Source: Candidatus Poseidoniales archaeon (lineage in GTDB: Archaea > Thermoplasmatota > Poseidoniia > Poseidoniales > Thalassarchaeaceae). From it: DNA of 26,511 nt. Position 1 is the first letter of the stretch. Every line of letters begins with the position of its first letter. A program made the position numbers and the translations under genes. The stretch spans positions 1 to 26,511 of the forward strand of contig JAPKEY010000004.1 in assembly GCA_028821815.1 (NCBI GenBank), written 5' to 3'. Below are positions 15,101-24,100 of the stretch, in pieces. The notes below the pieces were generated by a model. That model did no database searches, had not been told where the DNA came from, and saw only the letters and a list, made by a program, of their open reading frames with translations.

Positions 15101-18002
15101 TACACTGGATTTCAATATTCGATACGAAGATTTGGATGTTGCACCCAATCCCAGTAGTTACCAAGTTCTGTTGGAGAAGCGCAATCAGTCTGAACTCACA
15201 TTTGAGGATTGGTTGTTTGTAGATTCTGCACCTGCAACTATCGATGGAGATTATTCATGGCAACCCAATCTACCAGCATCAGAAGCTGGTAACGAGCAGT
15301 ATCGATTACTCATGTACAATTACACTGATGGAGACACTATTTGCCCACCAGGAAACTTCAATCCAGATAGTGACTGTGCCGTTCGGTTTTCAATCACACT
15401 CGACCCCTTTGCACCTCACCTGATGAATATCTCAGTATTCAGTGTGCAAGGTGATTGGCGTGACCTAACCGATGATACGTGGGTGAAGGCAAGTAACAAT
15501 CAGAAGTTCAGAATAGCGGCCCAAGATTTGCCGGTCGCACCCGAAACATTGACACTCAATTACTGGGTTGAATTCTCAGATGATTGTGGCCTTGATGGCC
15601 TTTGTCCAACTGATCCGGGTTACATCAGTGCAGATACCGGCGAGAAGGACCGAGAAGCCCAATTGAATGAATATACACAAATTGGTCTTGTGCGTCAAAC
15701 AGTTACCGATACCTCATACTACATCATCGATCATCCGTGTGAATGTATCAGTGATTATGCAAACAGTGGTATCGACCCACCCCAAATGGTTAGTCTGTTT
15801 GTTACTGGTGGCGATATTGGTGGTAACCAAATTGATGGTGATGGCGCAGGTGTCAATGACGATTTGGTGACTTACATCGCCATGGAAAGTCGCACACCCT
15901 TAGTTGAAGCGTTCCACATTTCAGACTCACATGGGACCATGCTTAACGAGAACAATCGTTCGATTTATGCAGGTAACGTGTATCACCTAATGGTAGATGG
16001 AAAGGATGACAATGGATGGCAGGATATTGAGATTATTCGAATTACAATGAACCCCTCAATCTGTAATCCGTCAATGGTACAAACCTACGACCCTCAGGGT
16101 TGCATAGAAATGTTCTATTCACCACAAAATGATACAGCGTGGACGAATAGTACTTGGATTGATATCCTAGATGATTATGAAAACACCGGTATCAAACCAC
16201 GAATGCTCACGCGTGAGGGTACCGTTCTGATATCACCATTTGAGCAGCAATTCACTCTGGATGTCCCCATTCGTATGTCCTGGTCGATTCCGCTGTCGTA
16301 TGTCGGTGGTGTAAAAACGCCAGATATTGGGATGAAGGACAAGGATCTCAACAACAACGAGGTGCACATTAGTGCCGCACGAAACCCTCAACGTTGGTCC
16401 TATTCAAGTGGTATTGAACTCGACACGACAACCTTCAGAGTGGAGGATACATCTGGATTCCCAACCGCTGGTGTCGGAACTCAATCCGGAGGATTTGTTT
16501 ACCAAGGAGACATCTTGGTGATTGAAGGCCGATATGTGTTCAGTGCAGGAATGAACGATTTGATTTTCGTTGGCCCTGAGATTTCACTCACATTGCAGGT
16601 GACACGGTCCCCACTATATCCGGCAGGATTGCCAGACAGTGGTTACTCTCCAGCTTTGGTAGACGTGAACGAATATGATTTCAACAACGGTTCTTTCCAA
16701 TTGATTGTACCCGCAGCATCTGCAACCAATGAGTACAGTTACACATTGGAATTACTCGGTATGCCAGAGGGTGCTGTAGACAACACGCCGGCACCTTCAC
16801 GATCATTCATCATCAAAGTAGACGGTGACCGACCAGACGCTGTTTTCGGTTCATGGGATTTGTCCAATTCTGTGACGGGTGATACCATTGAGGGTAGTAT
16901 TTCTTCATCAATTATGGGTTGCCTTGATGCAGAAATTTTCATCGATGAACTACAAGGAATGAACACTGATTCAGTAAAATTGAATTGGATGTTTTACAAG
17001 ACCCAAGAGGTTGGTGGATTTGAGTACAATTGGACCGAATATCTGAATATATTTGATGATGGAATCGGTTGGGAAAGTACACCGTTGTATCTGGAATCAT
17101 CCCAAGGCCGAATACGTGCAACATCCACCTGTTTTGACCTATGGGATTCGGTACAACCCATCCCTGATGATATGGAGAATGTCATTGTTAAGTTCTGGTT
17201 AACGGGTCATGATACAGCTGGACAGACCATCAATGGTGCCGGTTCATTCGGAAACTCGGTCAACAGTGGAGCTGGGACCTATGAAATCGCTTATGAATCA
17301 GCGAAATTCAGTATTGAGCGGGTCGATCTATCAGTCGATAAGCCAATGGCTGAAACCGACTTCGACCTCTTGATTGACTTCACGAATGAGGGCAACAAGG
17401 ATGGTGTTTTAGAAATTCAAATTGTGACATGGATTGGTGGTGTAGCTAGTGCTCCGGTTAATTACGAATGTCCAAACAGTGTTCAACCAGCCGATGATTA
17501 CCGATGGCGAATCTCGATGGATCAATTCCCTAATGCAGCGACGAATGTTAGTTATGTCATTTTAGACATGAATAATCTGGAGATTGCAAGCGTCCCTGCT
17601 TTCAATGTAGCCAAGTTCAATCAGGCTGAAGAGAGCAGTAGCGCGGGCCTATATGTTGGCATTGCCGGAGTTATAATCGTCCTGATAATTGCTATCGTTG
17701 TCGTTCTATTAGTACTCAACAGAACTGTTGAGGATGACGAATTAGAATACATCGAAGAAGATGATTTTCTCCCTACGGCACAACCGGTGACCCCGATGCA
17801 AAGTCGTGGTCCCCCTGCCACACGACCCGGTGAACGAAGAGGCCCACCTGGTGCCTCTCGTGACCCACCCGCTGCGACGAAGAGTCCGATGGATATCGCC
17901 AAGGAGAAATTCCCATTCTGGGATGAGGCCACCATTCAGAACTACTTCGATCAAGGTTGGAACGTCGAGCAACTCGAAGAGTGGCTCGCCACACAAGAAT
18001 GA
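12117..18002 (+). CDS. giant secreted, membrane-anchored surface protein (1961 aa)
   Basis: An N-terminal signal peptide (basic MTTRTRT, hydrophobic core, VHA-A cleavage-like site) leads into about 1800 extracellular residues rich in N, D, S, T and G with many N-x-S/T sequons. Residues around 140-360 (FESNPEGW..., many aromatics, then WYIDGVRVGD) resemble a jelly-roll, MAM-like or choice-of-anchor module. Residues about 1740-1835 resemble a CARDB-type beta sandwich (SVDKPMAETDFDLLIDFTN). A single TM helix (1844-1867) is followed by a 94-residue cytoplasmic tail: acidic, then Pro/Arg-rich (RGPPATRPGERRGPPG), then a short helical module FPFWDEATIQNYFDQGWN...EEW. No peptidase or glycosidase motif was seen. 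It is probably an adhesin or envelope protein; function unknown. It has its own promoter and is followed after 10 nt by the next gene. Confidence 0.88.
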   Translation: MTTRTRTLSLAMICLMLFSTTLVHAATISTFANGNSDVDVELRDQGTWGDDLTAGISMPAGETVNAAGFIVGTNYAEHNDVQFIDSSLIANGEIWNPIYNGGMTQYSSIGDFSVDEESLQLTSQGYNADFESNPEGWTTGPEQGIQPMVANWAHGHQDSNVLPSLGCGVGDWCWGTDFENPDYTANLPDGEFEMTLTSVSFFVHPGKADLTFRSFHSLFYREAGTSQYYYDDCAYVAVQNSTNNVDFQNPKFVPIDIGATTGVSSGDGLHQLGTSTNQVPPARCGNFLGSDGPIAGDYVLAGNGTTSSNSPSGWSDIQVDLSVHQGRFVKLIFIHEVNPRQGAFPVEMMNAGWYIDGVRVGDPLPAQGDVTLGSFAPQNSGQPGFPDGYGLLNLELRKSASADFGVDVLDAGTGNVVIDRNGNTLSNLQGSLIELWDINADTYPLIDFKFSFGSGPSRLSTPVLHGFNLGTMIGTNFNNTDGVFWQGGSYDGNKWSSALSGGSTVMVSTSILDNSFTPSVVRSDFSMPVVAIKPVVVDNCGGPNYIMGMSLNSDAEMTQLTNNQWTELAAPTFTVGVLANYTSFCDVYSFHVEYRFAHHSRGITLDVAADGDIEWGMTDPAFGRFGRQDMFRTGIVNGVNEGSSERTISLGITLQGEGAPFLLPKGATIHYAELNYENNNLNAEFDLSLISGNEEVVISSNLYEGNFHVPYPGSPLVSLQASVQSLLDNPLVPVAWIDDYGNEWCLFRLGIDAPTSSSGSTITFRDLDILYDWDRAISDTNNIAREMNQGVALASSNGASGNVVVPMRIVGGSGGSISLSSLSISTTSGYDSTYDDGGITGMYPNGDIIEIVTTHDVAASTGQTLGGASLLFETETGNMELRWDATNGSFWEESDVENKIDFMFMQSLATDADGGGKQLNWRFRVNPTWDDTPSVRLYAAALSNTGVSGLPAGNLIEPSMGNAVENDAGMIDFHLYNHGGVEQMDLTNAFSSNTITLDFNIRYEDLDVAPNPSSYQVLLEKRNQSELTFEDWLFVDSAPATIDGDYSWQPNLPASEAGNEQYRLLMYNYTDGDTICPPGNFNPDSDCAVRFSITLDPFAPHLMNISVFSVQGDWRDLTDDTWVKASNNQKFRIAAQDLPVAPETLTLNYWVEFSDDCGLDGLCPTDPGYISADTGEKDREAQLNEYTQIGLVRQTVTDTSYYIIDHPCECISDYANSGIDPPQMVSLFVTGGDIGGNQIDGDGAGVNDDLVTYIAMESRTPLVEAFHISDSHGTMLNENNRSIYAGNVYHLMVDGKDDNGWQDIEIIRITMNPSICNPSMVQTYDPQGCIEMFYSPQNDTAWTNSTWIDILDDYENTGIKPRMLTREGTVLISPFEQQFTLDVPIRMSWSIPLSYVGGVKTPDIGMKDKDLNNNEVHISAARNPQRWSYSSGIELDTTTFRVEDTSGFPTAGVGTQSGGFVYQGDILVIEGRYVFSAGMNDLIFVGPEISLTLQVTRSPLYPAGLPDSGYSPALVDVNEYDFNNGSFQLIVPAASATNEYSYTLELLGMPEGAVDNTPAPSRSFIIKVDGDRPDAVFGSWDLSNSVTGDTIEGSISSSIMGCLDAEIFIDELQGMNTDSVKLNWMFYKTQEVGGFEYNWTEYLNIFDDGIGWESTPLYLESSQGRIRATSTCFDLWDSVQPIPDDMENVIVKFWLTGHDTAGQTINGAGSFGNSVNSGAGTYEIAYESAKFSIERVDLSVDKPMAETDFDLLIDFTNEGNKDGVLEIQIVTWIGGVASAPVNYECPNSVQPADDYRWRISMDQFPNAATNVSYVILDMNNLEIASVPAFNVAKFNQAEESSSAGLYVGIAGVIIVLIIAIVVVLLVLNRTVEDDELEYIEEDDFLPTAQPVTPMQSRGPPATRPGERRGPPGASRDPPAATKSPMDIAKEKFPFWDEATIQNYFDQGWNVEQLEEWLATQE

Positions 18003-18012
18003 GGTTGAACTG

Positions 18013-18831
18013 ATGATGGATTCGGCGCCCTTGAGTTGGTCGCCAATCGATTGGGAGGACCCTTGTGGGGGCACCATCCGTCTATGGCCCTTCATCCCAA
18101 ATGTGGTCCACACAGGTGCACTTCGACGTACTGTTGGGAAGTGGGACGGATTAGCATTCTTGCTGCCTGATGATGAATCCGAAATTTGGGATGAACAATC
18201 AGAGCAAGAGAAGTCCTCCCCTGGAATCAATCGAGATTCCATTGCAGCCAGTGGTGGGACTTTGGCACGAATGATGATCGGGATGTCCTCCATAGAATCT
18301 ATCCAATCGTGTCGATTCCCCGACCCAGAACCTCGTCGACTATTATCAGCAGCAGAGAGTCCATCAGGGACAGGATGCAGACCTGTGTTTTTCGTAGAAC
18401 CCGAAGATGAAGAATGGACTGTGTGGGTTGAGGATTGCGCTGATGAAATGGTTCGCCTCCGACATCTTGTTCGTTCTATTTTCAGTGGAAGGATTTGGAA
18501 AAAGATGCTACGCGCTGAAATGAAAAATGCAAGCCCACCTGAATGTGAACGTGATGATTCAAAGGCTAACGGCTTGGCACAAGCAAGCGCTCTTGCTGCT
18601 GCTTGGTGGTCTCGATCTGAATCTGTGCTTACAGCAGAACTGTGCTCACGCAGAGATTCACGTCTAGCATCCCGTTTACGGGGGGCATTGGGTACACTTT
18701 ACGGGGAACAGATTGATGGTGAAGGGACGCCCGTCCTCCTCGTGCCAGTCATGCAGGCTTGGATGCCCAGCATCTATTCTGCACTGAATGAATCACCATT
18801 ACCAGAGCATGTCGGGGGGGAAAAAGAATGA
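18013..18831 (+). CDS. unrecognised 272-aa soluble protein coupled to a TBP-like gene
   Basis: No family recognised. The frame is open upstream inside the giant gene, but the ATG at 18013 is preceded by GAGGTTGA overlapping that gene's stop, so I start it there; ATG 18016 is equally possible. The product has no signal peptide or membrane segment. It has a Trp-rich N-terminus (LSWSPIDWEDPCGG), an acidic loop around 55-70, a charged central beta-like segment (FFVEPEDEEWTVWVED), and helical stretches after it (MVRLRHLVRSIFSGRIWKKML). Its last codons overlap the next gene by 4 nt (ATGA) beside a run of 7 G and 5 A, so the two proteins are likely made in linked amounts and may act together. Confidence 0.7.
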   Translation: MMDSAPLSWSPIDWEDPCGGTIRLWPFIPNVVHTGALRRTVGKWDGLAFLLPDDESEIWDEQSEQEKSSPGINRDSIAASGGTLARMMIGMSSIESIQSCRFPDPEPRRLLSAAESPSGTGCRPVFFVEPEDEEWTVWVEDCADEMVRLRHLVRSIFSGRIWKKMLRAEMKNASPPECERDDSKANGLAQASALAAAWWSRSESVLTAELCSRRDSRLASRLRGALGTLYGEQIDGEGTPVLLVPVMQAWMPSIYSALNESPLPEHVGGEKE

Positions 18832-19343
18832 CAGATGCACTTGTAGAGAATCAATTATTTAGATTCACCCCTGCTTTTGTTCTCGACCCTCAGAGAGTTG
18901 TTGATGAGATTGGTGGGAAGCGTAGTGGGAGGTATGTCACCCTATCTTTGGTGGCGCCTCGAGCAACATTATTGATCGATCAAGATGGTAAAATCATCGT
19001 ACATGGTTGTCGAAAACAAGACTTGGCTCATCTCGCAGCCAAAGAGGTACTATTGCGACTTGGTGAAGCTGAATCTGGTATGACTTTTGAAGTTGGACCC
19101 GTGGTTGCATCATTCGATTTCGAGACAACAATATCGCTTGAAGGAGTTCCTGATTTGTACCCTGAAGCGGTTTTAGACACCGAACTGGATTGTCTTCGAA
19201 TCGATGATAATCGACACGAAATCAAGATGCTTCTATTTCGCAATGGCCGAGGAATTGCAACGGAAGCTCGTCATGTGAAATTGGTCGCAATGGCCGCTCG
19301 TCGATGGAAACAACGCCTGTCCGACGAGAATCTATTGGGTTGA
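18828..19343 (+). CDS. divergent TATA-binding-protein-fold protein (TBP-like)
   Basis: 171 aa, close to archaeal TBP length, with the two-repeat layout of TBP. Repeat 1 includes YVTLSLVAPRATLLI-DQDGKIIVHG-CRKQDLAHLAAKEV, matching TBP's LIF-SSGKMV-TGAKSEDDSKLASRK. VVASFDFETTISLEG (92-106) matches TBP's IVGSCDVKFPIRLEG. Repeat 2 includes EIKMLLFRNGRGIATEAR (131-148), matching VLLIFVSGKIVLTGAK. Of the four intercalating Phe positions of true TBPs, by hand alignment one remains (F137), one is probably Tyr (Y36) and two look changed to acidic residues. It therefore seems to be a TBP paralog rather than the general factor; weak or altered DNA binding is inferred. Its start overlaps the preceding stop (ATGA), and its stop overlaps the next start (TGATG). 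Confidence 0.65.
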   Translation: MTDALVENQLFRFTPAFVLDPQRVVDEIGGKRSGRYVTLSLVAPRATLLIDQDGKIIVHGCRKQDLAHLAAKEVLLRLGEAESGMTFEVGPVVASFDFETTISLEGVPDLYPEAVLDTELDCLRIDDNRHEIKMLLFRNGRGIATEARHVKLVAMAARRWKQRLSDENLLG

Positions 19344-20242
19344 TGATAATGACAATCACAGAGGGTCGCTGGACTGGCCCTATTTGGGACACCCATCTCC
19401 ATTTAGATCCAAATGGACGGGGAGTATCTGCGGCCAAAGATTTTGCAAACGCAGGAGGGACCCACCTTTGCTTGGTTCACAAACCGGGATTCCCTTCCAA
19501 TTTACCCGAATCAATCAATGCTGTCAAACAAGCCTACATTGGAACTTTAGAGATGGCTAATGCAGTTCGAAGAGAGGTTGGAATTGACGTCCGTGTAATC
19601 CTAGGGCCCCACCCTGTGGTTTGGGAGAAACAAATTCATACGCTGGGTTTGGAGAAATCATCTCAACTCCATATCGATTCAGTCGCTCTCGCGTTGGAGT
19701 ATTGCGCTGAAGGTCAAGCTGTTGCTCTTGGGGAAGTTGGCCGCCCTCATTATCCAGTATCAGATGAGATATGGGATGCTGCAAATGAACAATTAGAGGT
19801 GGTCATGCACATGGCTGCTCAGGCAGATATTCCCATTCAATTACACGTTGAGGATAACGGTGCTCAAACAAATGCCGAATTGGCAGCAATTTGTGATCGT
19901 TCTGGTTTGATGCGAAAACGTGCTGTACACCATTACGCTACAGCAAATGTTGGCGAATCCTTCACACATGGATTGTCGTCTTCAGTCAGTATGGGTAAAG
20001 ATAGCCTTTCTACAATCATGGAAACATATCGCCACTGTTCATCTACATGGACGATGGAGACCGATTATCTCGATGACCTATCGCGGCCGGGGGCAGTCCT
20101 CGGTCCTAAAACGGTGCCAAAGAGAACCCAAGCACTTGTTTCTAATCTTCTTGGAACAATAGATGCCGAACAGACTGAAGATTTGCTGCATCACGTACAA
20201 TCTATCTGGCCCAGCGCACTGTATGGTGAAATTGACCCGTAG
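19343..20242 (+). CDS. TatD-like metal-dependent hydrolase
   Basis: 299-aa TIM-barrel metallohydrolase of the TatD/amidohydrolase superfamily. Metal ligands in order are DTHLHL (H18, H20), GPHP (90), GEVGRP (E131), QLHVED (H168), VHHY (H196/H197) and METDYLDD (D241), matching the TatD pattern HxH...E...H...H...D. TatD proteins are Mg-dependent 3'-5' nucleases; archaeal relatives are mostly uncharacterised. GEVGRP replaces the more common GEIGLD, so substrate may differ. The start is ATG at 19343, overlapping the previous stop by one base; an ATG two codons later is possible. It is the last of three tightly coupled genes and lies 74 nt before fabI. Confidence 0.85.
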   Translation: MIMTITEGRWTGPIWDTHLHLDPNGRGVSAAKDFANAGGTHLCLVHKPGFPSNLPESINAVKQAYIGTLEMANAVRREVGIDVRVILGPHPVVWEKQIHTLGLEKSSQLHIDSVALALEYCAEGQAVALGEVGRPHYPVSDEIWDAANEQLEVVMHMAAQADIPIQLHVEDNGAQTNAELAAICDRSGLMRKRAVHHYATANVGESFTHGLSSSVSMGKDSLSTIMETYRHCSSTWTMETDYLDDLSRPGAVLGPKTVPKRTQALVSNLLGTIDAEQTEDLLHHVQSIWPSALYGEIDP

Positions 20243-20290
20243 GGTCACTTCTAAGGGGCACCCTCAAAACCCGTCCGCTGTCGAAGCCCA

Positions 20291-20305
20291 CAGCCCAAAG
20301 GGCTG
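20291..20305 (+). other. hairpin directly before the fabI ribosome site
   Basis: CAGCCC-AAA-GGGCTG is a perfect 6-bp stem in the 74-nt gap after the TatD-like gene, directly followed by GAGAGTGG and the ATG at 20317. No T-run follows and no TATA box is evident in the gap, so fabI is probably read through from upstream. The hairpin could modulate its translation. Confidence 0.4.
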
Positions 20306-20316
20306 AGAGTGGTTTT

Positions 20317-21108
20317 ATGTTGCAACTTGAAGGAAAGACTGCACTGGTGTTTGGAGTTGCATCCGAAGATTCCATCGCATGGGCAATTTGCAATCGGTTA
20401 GCTGAGGCTGGGTGTAAACTAATTCTCGGATATCAAAAGAGATTCATGAGTCGAGTTTTCCAATTAAAGGACAAACTTGAGGCTATTGAGGCGATCTACC
20501 CAATCGATGTAGCCGCCGAGGAAACTACCGCTGAATTCTTCCATGAGTGGCAACTGATGACACCTGGTGCCAAGGCTGACATCGTCATTCATGCGATTGG
20601 ATTCGCGCCGAAAGAATGTTTCGATCGACACATGCTGTTTGTCGAAGATGATGCCCTCAATACTGCGATGACAATTTCCGCACATTCGTTGCAACGCATC
20701 ATGCGCCACGCCCTTCCCCACCTTGCTCCAAATTCTTCGACAATCACCCTCACTTATGCAGCCAGTACCCGCCACGTCCCCAATTATGGTGTGATGAGTA
20801 TCGCCAAAGCTGCGCTTGAAGCATGGGTTCGTGAATTGGCCATGCGTGTCGGCGAAGAAGGCCATCGTGTCAATGCTATTTCATCAGGTCCGATTCGAAC
20901 TTTAGCTGCAGGTGGGATTCCCGGATTTGATGACATTCTTGACCATGTCGAACGTAATTCACCCCTTCGTCGCAATGTCAACCAAGACGATGTTGCGGGT
21001 TGTGCGGTTTGGCTATCCAGCCCGCTTGGCTCCGGTGTTACAGGGCAAATTATCCACGTCGATGCTGGATATTCCAGCACGATGGTTCCAGATAGTATCA
21101 GTGACTGA
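20317..21108 (+). CDS. fabI: enoyl-ACP reductase (NADH), FabI type
   Basis: 263-aa short-chain-dehydrogenase-fold protein with the FabI hallmarks. The nucleotide loop is GVASEDSIAWAI (13-24). The catalytic group is Y147 (TYAAS), Y157 and K164 in Y-x6-K spacing, and the substrate loop is SGPIRTLAAGGIPGF (190-204), nearly the bacterial sequence. FabI reduces the trans-2-enoyl-ACP double bond, the last step of each fatty-acid elongation cycle. An ACP-dependent reductase is unexpected in an archaeon and suggests acquisition from bacteria. It is followed after 9 nt by the KS-AT-ACP enzyme, so it probably supplies full reduction in trans to that synthase. It starts at ATG 20317 behind GAGAGTGG. Confidence 0.93.
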   Translation: MLQLEGKTALVFGVASEDSIAWAICNRLAEAGCKLILGYQKRFMSRVFQLKDKLEAIEAIYPIDVAAEETTAEFFHEWQLMTPGAKADIVIHAIGFAPKECFDRHMLFVEDDALNTAMTISAHSLQRIMRHALPHLAPNSSTITLTYAASTRHVPNYGVMSIAKAALEAWVRELAMRVGEEGHRVNAISSGPIRTLAAGGIPGFDDILDHVERNSPLRRNVNQDDVAGCAVWLSSPLGSGVTGQIIHVDAGYSSTMVPDSISD

Positions 21109-21120
21109 GGCGAGAAATTG
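21106..21120 (+). promoter_or_regulatory. fabI stop / ribosome site / TTG start junction
   Basis: TGAGGCGAGAAATTG: the fabI stop TGA overlaps a GAGG ribosome site, with the TTG start of the synthase at 21118. No ATG precedes the conserved KS sequence (PFEPIAIIG) in this frame after the fabI stop, so TTG is the most credible start and translation is coupled to fabI. Confidence 0.6.
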
Positions 21121-24100
21121 ACAATTCTTGATGAAAATCCGCAGGATCCGTTTGAGCCGATTGCGATCATCGGTGTTGCAACCCTGTTGCCTGATGCACC
21201 CAATGTAGATACATTTTGGGCGAATATTTTGTCGGCGAAAGTATCGATAAAGGAAGTCCCTGAACAACGATGGATTCCCTCTGACTTTTGGGTCGAAGGT
21301 GGGCCGAAGAATGTTGATGTAAACAAGACCTATTCGAAAATTGGAGGTTGGATTGAGAATTACGAATTCGATTGGAGACGATGGAAAGTCCCACCGGGTT
21401 CACTCCCTCAAATCGATCTAACCCAACAGTGGGCAGTTACCGTCAGTGCAGCGGCATTGGAAGATGCAGGATACATGGATGAAGGCGATAAAGAATTGCC
21501 GCGCGCTCGTACTGGTGTGATATTCGCAAATGCACTAGGCGGTGAAAATCGCAATTTATCCAATCATAGAATATGGGCTGATCAATTCGCTCGATACGCT
21601 GTTGAAGCAGGTGGGATGCCCAGTGAAGGCAAAGCAGCGTTCAAAGCAGCGATTCTCGATGGCCTTCCTTTGGTGACAGAAGATACGATGCCGGGCGAAC
21701 TCGCCAATGTTGTTTCAGGGCGTGTCGCAAACCTTCTTGATTTACAGGGGCCGAATTATTCTACCGATGCTGCATGTGCCTCTACCTTTGCTGCTGTACT
21801 CGATGCTTGTCGATTGCTACAAACACGCCAAGTCGATTTGATGGTGGCCGGGGCAAGCGACCGCACGATGGATCCAGCGACCTTCGCAAAGTTCAGCGCA
21901 ATTGGGGCCCTTTCAGCGACTCATTCAACACCGTTTGATATCAAAGCGAATGGATTTGTCATGGGTGAAGGTTCTGGGGCCCTTACATTGAAACGTCTAT
22001 CGGATGCAATCAGAGATGGAGACACGATTCAAGCAGTCATTCGTGGTGTGGGAGCGAGTAGCGATGGGCGTGGCAAAGGTATCACTGCACCGAGTACCCG
22101 CGGTCAAATTCAAGCGGTTAGCCGTGCCTATATGCAGGCTGGTTACGATTCATCTACAGTCGAATTAATTGAAGCCCACGGAACGTCGACAGTTGTCGGT
22201 GATGCAACCGAATTGACCAGTTTATCTTCAGCATTCGAAAATACACCTGCTGGACAATCGGTTGCAGTTGGTTCAATCAAGAGTCAAATTGGGCACCTCA
22301 AAGCAGCAGCTGGAATCGCAGGATTGGTCAAGGCCATTCGAGCGGTTCATACTGCCACAATTCCACCCAGTGCAGGCTTTTCTACACCTAACGAAAATAT
22401 TGATTGGGGTAAAAATCCATTTTATGTCCCAACCGAACCAAAACCATGGATTACACCAAACGGACATCCTCGTCGAGCAGGTGTCTCTTCGTTTGGATTC
22501 GGTGGTACAAATTTCCATTGTGCTATCGAGTCCTATGATCGGGATTTCCATTCACTTGTCGCAAATGAGTTTGATGCCCGTCGTGCAGCATGGCTGAACC
22601 CTGGTGCAATGGCGCCGACAACCGTTCTATCTTCGGCTACATTATCCCATGCCGAATTGAAGGACATCGAAGGAGGAGTTCTTCTCGTGAATGCCCCTGA
22701 TAGGGAATCACTCATTGCTAAACTCAGTATAATCCGTAACGACTTGTTTAGCGGTTCGAACTTTGATAATGACCCATATGGAAAGCGACTTTCGAACGCC
22801 CTACCTTTGGCGAGCCGAGATTACACCGCAGAGGGTATTCGGTGTGCGATTGTCGCCAGTGATTGGACTCAACTTTCGAAGCGATTTGATCTACTCGAGA
22901 AGTCGATTAATGATCGCTCAAAATGGGACTTCTTGGCTAAACAAATGGTGATGATTACCGATACTGCGTCCCTGCCTGACCATGCTAAGGTTGCGCATCT
23001 CTATCCAGGTCAAGGTAGCCAATATGTTGGCATGACACTCGATTTGTCTAAGCGTTATGGTTGCATTGGAGAAACTTGGGACGAAGCAGATCGTACGATG
23101 GTTGATGTTCTCGATGGCGAAACATTGTCTTCATTCGTACTTCGCGAAAACCTTTCTGAAGCTGAGAGAAAAGAATCAGAATTCAAACTCAAGCAGACAG
23201 AGTATACCCAGCCAGCTATGCTGACAGCTGACCTTGGCCTCTATCGCTTGATGAAAGCACACGGACTTGAACCGGATATGGTTGCAGGTCATTCTTTGGG
23301 AGAATATGCAGCATTGATGGTTGCGGGGATTCTCGATTTCGATAGTGCGCTACGTGCAGTGGCAGCACGTGGTACCGAAATGGGTAGCGTTGAGGTGCCG
23401 GATTGTGGTATTATGGCCTCTGTATCAGCACCTTACGAACAGATTGAGGCAACACTACAGGACGAAGGCGGGTACGTTATTGCTGCCAACAAAAATAGCC
23501 CAAAAATGACCGTCATTGCAGGTGAAACAGAACCGATGAAGCGCGTCATGAAGAAATTCGAACAAGCCGGTGCGCCCTGTGTGCAACTACAGACTAGCCA
23601 CGCATTCCATTCACGAATTGTCGCTCCAGCCAATGAACCATTACGCAATTTCCTTGAGGGGTTGGAAATTCAATTACCACAAATTCCAGCCACCTCAAAT
23701 TTTGATGGAGGGTGGTATCCGAACGTGGCACCGGCTGGAAGTAGTCCCAAGGAAGCGATTCTAGCCAAGCTTGCCCCACAAATGGCCTCTACGGTCGAAT
23801 GGACAAAGCAGATGGAAACTATGTATGCCGCAGGCGCCCGTCTTTTTGTTGAAGTTGGACCAAAACGTGCTTTGGCTTTATTCGCAGAACAAATATTCGA
23901 AGATAGACCAAAGATTGTGACAAACACAAATCATCCGAAGGCAGGGGGCATTGCTTCTTTCCATGCAGCCCTTGCAGTTCACGCCCTCTCTGGTAGAATC
24001 CCAAACATGCCTGATGCAGATAGCAATATACTCACTGAGGCATTCAAAGCGGGTGTGCAGATTTCAACACCGAACCCCATTCTGAGCCCAAGCACAGTTG

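Noticed and set aside
17742..18293. 183-codon minus-strand frame spanning the giant-gene end and the next gene
   Set aside because: Antisense to two well-supported coding regions; the sequence is a low-complexity reverse reading of them.
20784..21326. 180-codon minus-strand frame over fabI and the synthase start
   Set aside because: Antisense to the conserved FabI C-terminus and KS1; no family features of its own.
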